Part shown: positions 34,691-42,919 of the stretch, one piece after another
Layout of the letters: every line of letters starts with the position of its first letter
Numbering within the stretch: the stretch's first letter is position 1
Source: Brumimicrobium sp965656195
GTDB taxonomy: Bacteria; Bacteroidota; Bacteroidia; Flavobacteriales_D; Crocinitomicaceae
Direction of reading: 5' to 3'
Assembly: GCA_965656195.1 (NCBI GenBank)
Contig: CBFHJL010000002.1
Span: forward strand, 18,912-82,911
DNA: 64,000 nucleotides
The notes under the pieces: generated by a model
The model's database searches: none
The model's input: the letters and a program-made list of their open reading frames with translations, nothing else
What the model was told of the DNA's origin: nothing
Made by a program: the position numbers and the translations under genes

Positions 34691-37600
34691 TTAAAGTAAA
34701 AGGTAATTAAGCTGAATAATACATTGGTTGTATCTATTCAATAGAGAAAGGTATTCGACTTGTATCAATTTCGCCGTTTCTATACTCTGTATGTATTTAA
34801 AGAAATCGATTTCTCCTTCCGAATAGCTTTTAGAGGCTACTCGGATGATCTCATTGGCAAGATCTAGGCCTTCGCTTTCATAATAGAATAACTGTGTCTT
34901 GTGCTGAGACAATTCCGCTTCAAGTTGCTTCTTGAAAGAAGATAATTCATATTGGTAATGACTCTGTTCGTATTTTGTTGCTTCCACTTGGAGCGCTTTG
35001 GCTTGGATTTTTGCGCGATCTCCCATGAAAAGTAGAGGGATTCTGATTCCAACTTGGTAACTATGGAGGTAGTCATTTAAACCATTATTCGTTCCTACAG
35101 CATAATTTAGACTAAGGTCTGGAAGAACTTTGTTCTTTTCTAAATGATAACTATCTGACTTAACTTTAACCGCTGTTGACATTACTTGCTTGCCAATGGC
35201 ATAAAGGCTATCTACAACCTCATGTGTTAATTTCGTTATCACAACGGAGCCAACCACAAATGATGTATCAGACTGAATGAATCCCCGCATTTCTTCGTAG
35301 GCACGTCCCAATTCACTTTGTATGCCGATATAGTCAGTATGTACTTTTCTTTGCTTTGAAAGTGCAGTTATTTTTTCAAGATTACTTGATCCTCCTAAGT
35401 CGTATTTGCGTTCAGCCTTCTGAGCAAAATCTGAATATAAACTATCAAGAGAGTTTAACAACGACTTTTTATTTTCCAAATATACCAGGTAGTAATATTG
35501 TTGCGTAATACTTTGCAAGAGTTTAGCTCTTTGAAATTCAAATTGTCGCAAAGAAAGTTCTGTTTTAGACTGATTTAGTGACATGCTATTCCCATAAACT
35601 GAAGGGAATGAAAATGTTTGCTGCATTCCAAATTTGAAGTTTGCTCTTCCGTTACTAGCTATGTCATTTTCATCAAAAGAGTTGTAAATTTCAGTCTTGT
35701 CAAAAGTATATGAAGACATCTCTAGTCGTTTAGAAGCTTCTACATACTTTTTTCCCGATTTCAAGCCAGCATTATTTTGCATAGCTATTGATTTTAATTC
35801 TGCTAGCTCTAGCGATGTTTGTTCCTGACTATAAGAGTAGGAACTGGATAACATGAGCAGTATTAAAATCGACGTAAGTGTTGAACTGTTCATTTTTTGT
35901 GGTTTGTTTAATTGTTTTCTTTTTATCAATGCATACAAAACAGGAAGAATTACTAGGGTTAGTATGGTTGAGGTGATTAAACCGCCAATGACAACAGTGG
36001 CAACTGGTCGTTGTACTTCTCCTCCTGCGCCTGTTGAAATAGCCATAGGCAGGAAGCCTAAAGCCGTTGTACTTGCAGTTAGTATAACTGGTAGTAATCT
36101 ATCCTTAGCTCCTTCCACGATCAAGCTCTTGAGGTCTTTGGAAGATTTGAAATCAAAGGTTTTATAGTGTTCGATTAAAATTATTCCGTTTAAAACTGCG
36201 ATACCGAAAAGTGCAATAAACCCGACACCTGCTGAAATACTGAGAGGCATATCTCGAATCCACAAGAGTAAAATGCCACCTACAGCAGCAATAGGAATTG
36301 CCGAGAAAATTAGAATAGACTCTATTATAGATTTAAATGCAAAATAAAGCATGATAAAAATCAGTGCAAGAGCAATAGGAACAGCGTATAAAAGACGGTT
36401 AGAGGCTCGTTGTAAATTTTCGAACTGTCCTCCATACGTGATGCGGTAGCCTGCGGGTAAATCAAGATTTCCTTGCAGCCTAGACTTAATTTCATCGACT
36501 ACTGTCTGCAGGTCACTATTTCGGACGTTAACACCAACAACTATCCTTCTGTTTGTTTGATCTCTTGAGATTTGTGCAGGACCTTTTGTATATTTTATTT
36601 CAGCTACTTCATTCAAGGGTATCTTAGTGCCCAAGGGAGTATCTATCATTAGTCCTTTTAGATCTTCTATTGATTTTCGTTGATCGTTCTCAAGTCTCGC
36701 AACCAGATCGAATCGCTGTTCTCCTTCGAAAATAACTCCCATTGTTTTCCCAGCAAATGCCATAGAAATCATATCATTCAAAGTGGCGATGTTTAGTCCA
36801 TGTATCGACATTTTTGCACGATTGAACTTAACCTGCATTTGTGGAAGACCAGATACCTTTTCAACAGTGATGTCGTTAGCACCTTTCACGTCTTCAATTA
36901 AACTTTTTATCTCTAGACCTTTTTCTTGCAGAATGTCCAAGTCTTCACCGAATACTTTGATTGCAATATCTGAACGAACTCCAGTGATTAATTCGTTAAA
37001 TCGCATTTCGATAGGTTGACTAAATTCAACTTCTATGCTCGGTATAACTGCAAGAGCTTCCTTAATAGAGTCAGCTAATGCATCCTTCGTGCTGGCAGAA
37101 ACCCACTCTGATTTAGGTTTAAGAATTACCATTATATCAGTTTGCTCCATAGACATGGGGTCAGTGGGTACTTCAGCAGCCCCGATTCGGGTAACGACAT
37201 TTTCAACCTCTGGGAATTTTTTAATTAAAATATCCTCGATTCTTGTCGTTGTTTCAATAACTTTTTCTAGTGATTTGCCTGTTTTCATAACGGGCTGAAT
37301 AACGAAGTCTCCTTCGTCTAATTGAGGAACAAATTCAGCTCCCATATTCCTGAAGATTATTGTCCCAAGAACTAGAAGAGCAACTGAAAGTGAAATAACA
37401 ATAGCTTTTCTTTCTAGGGCCCATTCAAGACTTGGTATATAAAGCCATTTTACGGCACCAAGCAAACGGCGCGAAATACTAAAAGATTGTTTTGGTTTTT
37501 TGCTAAGGAACAAAGATGACATTACAGGAACATATGTCAAGCAAACCAAAATTGCCCCGATGATTGCGAAAATAAATGTCAATGCCATTGGAATGAACAT

Positions 37601-39016
37601 TTTTCCTTCAACACCTCCAAGTGATAAAATAGGTATGAATACAATGATGATAATGAGTTGTCCGAATATCGCCGATCTCATCATTCTGGCAGTGGTGGAA
37701 ATAGTTACATCATCACGTTCTTCATTGGTTATTTCACCTTGCTTCTGTGCCTTTTGCAGGATGTGTAAGGCCGTAAATTCAACAATAATCACTGCTCCAT
37801 CTATGATTATTCCAAAGTCAAGAGCTCCCATACTCATTAGGTTGACATCTATCTGGAATACATACATAAGAGACAATGCAATAAGAAAGCACAATGGAAT
37901 AACCGAAGAAATTATCAAGCCAGCTCTAATATTTCCTATCAATAATATAACGACTATTGCAACGATTAAAAACCCGATCAATAAATTCTCTATAACTGTT
38001 TCAATCGTTTTGTCTACAAGTGTGCTTCTATCCAGAAACGGAACAATAGATACGCCTTCAGGAAGAGATTTTTGAACTTCATCAACCCTTTCTTTAACAG
38101 CTTCAATGACTTTTTCCGAGTTCTCCCCTTTAAGCATCATGATTTGACCCATTACCTTTTCTCCTTCACCATTTCCTGTTACGGCTCCAAACCTTGGTGC
38201 ATTTCCAATACTTACTTGAGCAATATCTGACACCAAAATAGGTTGTCCATCTTTTAAGGTGACTAGCGTATTTTTAATATCATCTAGTCCATCAATAAGA
38301 CCTTCTCCTCGTATGAAAAACGCTTCATCTTCTTTCTCGATATAACTACCACCTGCAATGCTGTTATTGTTTTCTAATGCCTTGAACAAATCGTTAATAG
38401 TAATGTCCTGAGCATCCATTTTTGATGAATTGACAGCCACTTCATACTGTTTCAGGTAGCCACCCCAAGTATTGATTTCAACAACACCGTTGATGCCTGC
38501 AAGTTGCCTTTTAACAATCCAATCTTGAATCGTTCTTAACGCTGTTAATGAATATTCTCCACGATGCTCATCATCCACTTCTATTGTGTATTGGTAGATC
38601 TCTCCTAAACCAGTTGAGATAGGCCCCATTTCAGGAGAGCCAAATCCATTTGGAATCTGCTCTTTTGCTTTCTTGATCTTCTCGGCAATTAACTGCCTTG
38701 GGAGATAGGTCCCCATTTCATCTTCGAAAACCAATGTGATTACGGACAGTCCAAATTTCGAGGTGGACCTAATCTCTTTTATTCCTGGCAGGTTGGCCAT
38801 CTCTAATTCGATGGGGAAAGTGATAAACTGCTCTACATCAAGTGTTGACAAGTTGCGTGAAGTGGTAAGAACTTGTACCTGATTGTTCGTTACATCTGGA
38901 ACTGCTCCAATGGATATGTTGGAAACGGAATATACTCCAAATCCTATAACGAAAGCTGTAAATAATAATACTATAAATTTGTTCCTAACACTGGAACCAA
39001 TGATTCTTAATAACAT
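34691..39016 (-). CDS. heavy-metal RND pump fused to a TolC-like outer-membrane channel
   Basis: 1441-residue fusion. Residues 1-1041 form a CusA/CzcA-type HME-RND transporter: twelve transmembrane helices, and the proton-relay motif GALDFGIIIDGAVIIVEF in TM4 typical of the metal-efflux branch. From residue 1042 a second module starts with its own signal-peptide-like stretch (TLTSILILLMLSSSYSYSQ) and continues as a 400-residue OEP/TolC protein. The two halves belong in different membranes, so cleavage after the internal hydrophobic segment is plausible. Similar fusions occur in other Bacteroidota. It is the middle gene of a three-gene efflux operon. Confidence 0.93.
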   Translation of the reverse strand: MLLRIIGSSVRNKFIVLLFTAFVIGFGVYSVSNISIGAVPDVTNNQVQVLTTSRNLSTLDVEQFITFPIELEMANLPGIKEIRSTSKFGLSVITLVFEDEMGTYLPRQLIAEKIKKAKEQIPNGFGSPEMGPISTGLGEIYQYTIEVDDEHRGEYSLTALRTIQDWIVKRQLAGINGVVEINTWGGYLKQYEVAVNSSKMDAQDITINDLFKALENNNSIAGGSYIEKEDEAFFIRGEGLIDGLDDIKNTLVTLKDGQPILVSDIAQVSIGNAPRFGAVTGNGEGEKVMGQIMMLKGENSEKVIEAVKERVDEVQKSLPEGVSIVPFLDRSTLVDKTIETVIENLLIGFLIVAIVVILLIGNIRAGLIISSVIPLCFLIALSLMYVFQIDVNLMSMGALDFGIIIDGAVIIVEFTALHILQKAQKQGEITNEERDDVTISTTARMMRSAIFGQLIIIIVFIPILSLGGVEGKMFIPMALTFIFAIIGAILVCLTYVPVMSSLFLSKKPKQSFSISRRLLGAVKWLYIPSLEWALERKAIVISLSVALLVLGTIIFRNMGAEFVPQLDEGDFVIQPVMKTGKSLEKVIETTTRIEDILIKKFPEVENVVTRIGAAEVPTDPMSMEQTDIMVILKPKSEWVSASTKDALADSIKEALAVIPSIEVEFSQPIEMRFNELITGVRSDIAIKVFGEDLDILQEKGLEIKSLIEDVKGANDITVEKVSGLPQMQVKFNRAKMSIHGLNIATLNDMISMAFAGKTMGVIFEGEQRFDLVARLENDQRKSIEDLKGLMIDTPLGTKIPLNEVAEIKYTKGPAQISRDQTNRRIVVGVNVRNSDLQTVVDEIKSRLQGNLDLPAGYRITYGGQFENLQRASNRLLYAVPIALALIFIMLYFAFKSIIESILIFSAIPIAAVGGILLLWIRDMPLSISAGVGFIALFGIAVLNGIILIEHYKTFDFKSSKDLKSLIVEGAKDRLLPVILTASTTALGFLPMAISTGAGGEVQRPVATVVIGGLITSTILTLVILPVLYALIKRKQLNKPQKMNSSTLTSILILLMLSSSYSYSQEQTSLELAELKSIAMQNNAGLKSGKKYVEASKRLEMSSYTFDKTEIYNSFDENDIASNGRANFKFGMQQTFSFPSVYGNSMSLNQSKTELSLRQFEFQRAKLLQSITQQYYYLVYLENKKSLLNSLDSLYSDFAQKAERKYDLGGSSNLEKITALSKQRKVHTDYIGIQSELGRAYEEMRGFIQSDTSFVVGSVVITKLTHEVVDSLYAIGKQVMSTAVKVKSDSYHLEKNKVLPDLSLNYAVGTNNGLNDYLHSYQVGIRIPLLFMGDRAKIQAKALQVEATKYEQSHYQYELSSFKKQLEAELSQHKTQLFYYESEGLDLANEIIRVASKSYSEGEIDFFKYIQSIETAKLIQVEYLSLLNRYNQCIIQLNYLLL

Positions 39017-39052
39017 AATTTAACTGAAAAAAAGTGAATAAAACTATACTTT

Positions 39053-39442
39053 TTAACAGTTCGTTTTGGGAGGCTGGAATAAGGAATACGCCACTGAGTG
39101 CGCATGAGGTGGTTGATAAACGAAATAATGTTTCGCTGATTTAAGTGCAATGCTTTTATCTACGATCAATATTTGGGGTAAATCAATTTTAAGGTCTAGA
39201 CATACATGGTGTGAATTATGAAACGGAAGGTCTTTATGTCTATCATGCTCCTCTTCCTCATGAGAATCCTTCTTTGCTCCATAATGCTTATTAATGAAGG
39301 AAAGTAAATTGTCATCATAATTTTGTTGATGCTCTTGGAAGTGCTCTACAAACTGAGGTATTCTCACTACATCCTCTATACTCAAGTGCAGGGACTGCAA
39401 GAGTATAATAAAACTTATAGGGATGAATAGTAAAAATTTCAC
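39053..39442 (-). CDS. His-rich small exported protein of the metal-efflux operon
   Basis: 129 residues from a GTG start. A hydrophobic N-terminus (FLLFIPISFIILLQSLHLS) suggests export or membrane anchoring. The mature part has two His/acidic clusters (DSHEEEEHDRHKDLPFHNSHH and QPPHAHS), suited to bind divalent metals in the periplasm. It is 37 bp upstream of the RND gene and directly under the promoter at 39447-39477, so it heads the operon. Comparable small ORFs precede cus/czc-type operons in Bacteroidota. A metal-buffer or chaperone role is inferred. Confidence 0.72.
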   Translation of the reverse strand: MKFLLFIPISFIILLQSLHLSIEDVVRIPQFVEHFQEHQQNYDDNLLSFINKHYGAKKDSHEEEEHDRHKDLPFHNSHHVCLDLKIDLPQILIVDKSIALKSAKHYFVYQPPHAHSVAYSLFQPPKTNC

Positions 39443-39446
39443 AATA

Positions 39447-39477
39447 CAAATGTAGTTAAAATCAATAGAATAATCAA
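39447..39477 (-). promoter_or_regulatory. promoter of the metal-efflux operon
   Basis: Minus strand: TTG (39477-39475), 20-bp spacer, TACATTTG (39454-39447), a full match to the Bacteroidota consensus. The -7 box ends five bases before the GTG start of the His-rich protein, so the mRNA would be nearly or fully leaderless. Confidence 0.75.
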
Positions 39478-39483
39478 TTTAAA

Positions 39484-41769
39484 TTAGTCCACGACCTCTA
39501 GCTTTGCGAATTTTAAAATTAACTTTTTCTGACCTACACGAGGGAAGAATACTGTTGCTTTTTGGTCTGGAACTGATCCTTCTAGTGCCGTTACTTTTCC
39601 TTTTCCGAAACGTGCATGAATTACATTGTATCCCACTTTCAAGGGCTCTGTTGTTCCTCCAGCTGATGACCCGGATTTTGAACCTTGAGTTTCGCGAATC
39701 GGTTTTAGATTACCTTTGGGTTTTCCCATCATTCCGAAGCCTGGAGTTCTATCTGCAGAAGGGCGTTGATGACCACTCAATGACTTACCACCTTTTTTAC
39801 TGCGTGTATCACTTTCTCTATTCAAATAAGTCTCATCTACTTCATCTATGAATCTGCTAGGTTCGGCAGTAATTAGTTGTCCCCATCTATACCTGCTTAC
39901 TACATAGGAAAGGGTACAAGTTTGTTCTGCCCTCGTCATTGCTACATAAAATAGACGTCGCTCCTCTTCTAACTCTGTTCTTGATGTTAGTGAAAGTTGA
40001 GAAGGGAATAGGTTTTCTTCTAAGCCAACAATAAATACATTAGGAAACTCCAAGCCCTTAGAGGCGTGAATAGTCATTAAAGTAATCTTATTCTTGTCCT
40101 CTTCCGTTTCTTGATCTGCATCTGTCAGCAGAGCAACATCAATTAAGAAATCACTAAGTGTTCCTACTTCATCATCTTCCTCTTTTGAAACAGAAAATTC
40201 TTTTATACCTGCCAAGAGCTCTTGTATGTTTTCATATCGAGTAACTCCTTCTGGAGACTTGTCGTCATATAATTCTTTAAGAATTCCGGATGTTTTAGCT
40301 ATGCTCTCGGCCAATTCATACGCAGGAGCTTTGTCCAACTGAACAGAATAGCTACGAATCTTATTGACAAACTCACTCATCTTATTTCTTGCTCCACTAG
40401 AGATCGAAACTGGGTAGCGATCAAAGTCAGATATTACTTCCCATAATGATACATCGTATTGACGAGCGGCGATCATTACACTTTCCATCGATGTTTTTCC
40501 AATCCCCCTTTTGGGGTAATTGATAACTCGTTTTAGTGCCTCTTCGTCAGAGGGGTTGGCAGTGAGTCTAAAATACGAAATTAAATCTTTGATTTCTTTA
40601 CGTTGATAAAATGATAATCCGCCATAAATTTTATACGGCATATTTAGCTTTCTCAACGATTCCTCAAAAGAACGAGACTGTGCATTGGTTCTGTAGAGTA
40701 TAGCGAAATCTTTGTATTCAGCTCCCGTTTGTTGTTTAAGATCGTATATTCTATTTACGATCACTCGGCCTTCTTCATTGTCCGTTAAACATCGGATGAC
40801 ATTTATTTGCTTCCCTTCATCGTTAGATGTCCAAACATCTTTCTTGATCTGATCTTTATTTCTCCTAATAATGCTATTTGCAGCATCTACAATGTTCTTA
40901 GTTGAACGATAGTTTTGTTCAAGTTTATAAAGCGCATAGTCGGGATAATCCTTTTTGAAATTCAAGATATTCTCAATGTTGGCCCCCCTAAAGGAATAGA
41001 TACTTTGAGCATCATCACCCACCACACAAATATTTTCATGCACTGCTGCCAGTTTCTTTACAATAAGATATTGAGAGTAGTTTGTATCTTGATACTCATC
41101 AACTAGAATATATTTGAATTTTTGCTGATAAAAATGCAATACATCTGGGAAATCACGCAATAGTACATTCGTTTGATATAACAAATCATCGAAATCCATA
41201 GCTCCAGCTTTAAAGCATCTAAGTTGATATGCCTTATAGACCCTAAATATTTCTGGTTTTCGCGCCATTCTATCTTCACCGACGATTTCGTCATTGGCTT
41301 CGTATGCTTCTGGAGAAATTAGATTGTTTTTAGCGCTTGAGATTCTACCGTAAACAGCATTTGGCTTATAGACCTTGTCGTCAAGACCGAATTCTTTAAT
41401 GATTGTCTTGATTAGATTTTTAGAATCTTGTGTATCATAAATAGTGAAGTTTGACGGGTACCCTAATTTCTCTGAATTATATCTTAAAATCCTAGCAAAA
41501 ACAGAGTGAAAAGTTCCCATGGCAATGTTACGGGCCTCACTTGGTCCAACGATCTGACCAATTCTTTCAGTCATTTCTCTTGCAGCCTTGTTGGTAAAAG
41601 TAAGGGCTAGTATATTGAACGGGTCTACACCGTTATTCATGAGATGTGCAATACGAAAAGTCAGTACTCTAGTTTTACCGGATCCAGCACCTGCTATAAC
41701 CATCATGGGGCCTTGGATATGTTCTGCGGCCATACGTTGACTGTCGTTGAGTTGTTCAAGATAATTCAT
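39484..41769 (-). CDS. pcrA: UvrD/PcrA-type superfamily 1 DNA helicase
   Basis: 761 residues from the ATG at 41769 (LEQLNDSQRMAAEHIQG is the conserved family start; the open frame extends 44 codons upstream without similarity). Motifs: Q motif LNDSQR, Walker A AGAGSGKTRVLTFRI, Walker B ILVDEYQDTN, motif III VVGDDAQSIYSFRGA, motif IV YRSTKNIV, motif V LMTIHASKGLEFPNVF, motif VI RRLFYVAMTRAEQ. The C-terminal Tudor-like domain (NVIHARFGKGKVTALEG) is intact. It works in nucleotide-excision and mismatch repair and in clearing RNA polymerase or recombinase. It diverges from rpsL across a shared intergenic region. Confidence 0.95.
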   Translation of the reverse strand: MNYLEQLNDSQRMAAEHIQGPMMVIAGAGSGKTRVLTFRIAHLMNNGVDPFNILALTFTNKAAREMTERIGQIVGPSEARNIAMGTFHSVFARILRYNSEKLGYPSNFTIYDTQDSKNLIKTIIKEFGLDDKVYKPNAVYGRISSAKNNLISPEAYEANDEIVGEDRMARKPEIFRVYKAYQLRCFKAGAMDFDDLLYQTNVLLRDFPDVLHFYQQKFKYILVDEYQDTNYSQYLIVKKLAAVHENICVVGDDAQSIYSFRGANIENILNFKKDYPDYALYKLEQNYRSTKNIVDAANSIIRRNKDQIKKDVWTSNDEGKQINVIRCLTDNEEGRVIVNRIYDLKQQTGAEYKDFAILYRTNAQSRSFEESLRKLNMPYKIYGGLSFYQRKEIKDLISYFRLTANPSDEEALKRVINYPKRGIGKTSMESVMIAARQYDVSLWEVISDFDRYPVSISSGARNKMSEFVNKIRSYSVQLDKAPAYELAESIAKTSGILKELYDDKSPEGVTRYENIQELLAGIKEFSVSKEEDDEVGTLSDFLIDVALLTDADQETEEDKNKITLMTIHASKGLEFPNVFIVGLEENLFPSQLSLTSRTELEEERRLFYVAMTRAEQTCTLSYVVSRYRWGQLITAEPSRFIDEVDETYLNRESDTRSKKGGKSLSGHQRPSADRTPGFGMMGKPKGNLKPIRETQGSKSGSSAGGTTEPLKVGYNVIHARFGKGKVTALEGSVPDQKATVFFPRVGQKKLILKFAKLEVVD

Positions 41770-41971
41770 ACGGACAAAGATAGGAAGAAAGTAGCAGAAC
41801 TTATTAGCTTGATTTGAATAGTTACTATTGTTGATATTACGCTGAAAAATGAGAGTCGAAATACCTAGACATTTTCTAATTTTAAATACCTTTGAATTCA
41901 CTTCAGAAGTTGGTTTGAAAAATAAATTAACATCTACCTGTTAAAAATCAGCAACTTTTATTCTCAAATAG

Positions 41972-42001
41972 TTGCATTCTAAAATTAATTATCTATTTTT
42001 G
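41972..42001 (+). promoter_or_regulatory. promoter of the ribosomal-protein superoperon
   Basis: TTG (41972-41974), 19-bp spacer, TATTTTTG (41994-42001) gives an excellent match to the Bacteroidota promoter consensus, about 57 bp before rpsL. The next bases can fold into a small hairpin with CCCC (42004-42007) against GGGG (42020-42023), so the 5' end of the transcript is probably structured. Confidence 0.8.
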
Positions 42002-42057
42002 CACCCCTCAAAGTGTTTTGGGGAATATTGTTTATTGTAAAAATTTAAAGAAAAAAT

Positions 42058-42432
42058 ATGCCAACTATTCAACAGTTAGTTCGCAAGGGTAGAACAGCGC
42101 CGGTGAAGAAAAGCAAGTCAGCAGCACTTGATTCTTGTCCGCAGCGTAAAGGAGTATGTGTGCGTGTGTACACCACTACACCTAAGAAACCAAACTCGGC
42201 AATGCGAAAAGTAGCCAGAGTACGTTTAACCAATGGAAAGGAAGTCAATGCATACATTGGCGGAGAAGGTCACAACCTCCAGGAGCACTCGATGGTGCTA
42301 GTACGTGGGGGAAGAGTAAAAGATCTTCCAGGTGTTCGTTACCACATTGTTCGTGGTGCGGAAGATACAGCTGGAGTTGAGGGGAGAACTCAACGTCGTT
42401 CAAAGTATGGTGCAAAACGTCCAAAAAAATAA
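42058..42432 (+). CDS. rpsL: 30S ribosomal protein S12
   Basis: 124 residues, full length. S12 sits at the decoding centre of the 30S subunit. The loop TTTPKKPNSAMRKVARVRL and the loop GGRVKDLPGVRYH keep Lys43/Lys44 and Lys88, positions whose mutation causes streptomycin resistance, so the allele looks wild type. Asp89, the methylthiolation site in some bacteria, is present. First gene of the superoperon, three bases before rpsG. Confidence 0.98.
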   Translation: MPTIQQLVRKGRTAPVKKSKSAALDSCPQRKGVCVRVYTTTPKKPNSAMRKVARVRLTNGKEVNAYIGGEGHNLQEHSMVLVRGGRVKDLPGVRYHIVRGAEDTAGVEGRTQRRSKYGAKRPKK

Positions 42433-42435
42433 GTC

Positions 42436-42906
42436 ATGAGAAGAAGAAAGGCGAAAAAAATTGAGATACTTCCAGATCCAAAGTTCAATGATGTACAGGT
42501 AACAAAGTTTGTGAACAACATCATGCTGGATGGTAAAAAAAGTACAGCATTTAAGATATTTTACGATGCAATTGATATCGTGAATGAAAAAGTTGAAGAC
42601 CAAGATGGTCTTGAGGTGTTTAAAAAAGCGATCGATAATATCACGCCAAGCGTAGAGGTTAGAAGCCGTCGAGTAGGTGGTGCTACTTTCCAGATCCCTA
42701 CACCAGTTCGTGAAGGAAGAAAGCAGTCACTTGCAATGAAGTGGATGATTACTTTTTCACGTAAGCGTAACGAGAAAACTATGGCACAGCGTTTAGCAAA
42801 TGAGTTTATTGCTGCTTCGAAAGAAGAAGGTGCTGCGTTTAAAAAGAAAGAAGACACATTGAGAATGGCGGAGGCAAACAAAGCTTTTTCTCACTTCAGA
42901 TTCTAA
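42436..42906 (+). CDS. rpsG: 30S ribosomal protein S7
   Basis: 156 residues, normal for the bacterial form. S7 starts assembly of the 30S head by binding the 3' major domain of 16S rRNA and lines the E site. Recognisable segments are KFVNNIMLDGKKSTA, VEVRSRRVGGATFQIP and the C-terminal helix AFSHFRF. It follows rpsL by three bases. In enterobacteria S7 represses the str operon translationally; no equivalent site can be shown here. Confidence 0.98.
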   Translation: MRRRKAKKIEILPDPKFNDVQVTKFVNNIMLDGKKSTAFKIFYDAIDIVNEKVEDQDGLEVFKKAIDNITPSVEVRSRRVGGATFQIPTPVREGRKQSLAMKWMITFSRKRNEKTMAQRLANEFIAASKEEGAAFKKKEDTLRMAEANKAFSHFRF

Positions 42907-42919
42907 ATAGATTTAAGAG

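Noticed and set aside
37500..38075. 191-residue plus-strand ORF inside the RND pump gene
   Set aside because: Antisense shadow of a clearly conserved coding region, with no promoter, start context or family features.
41770..41901. 44-residue N-terminal extension of the helicase
   Set aside because: No similarity to PcrA/UvrD and the family start is at the internal ATG 41769.
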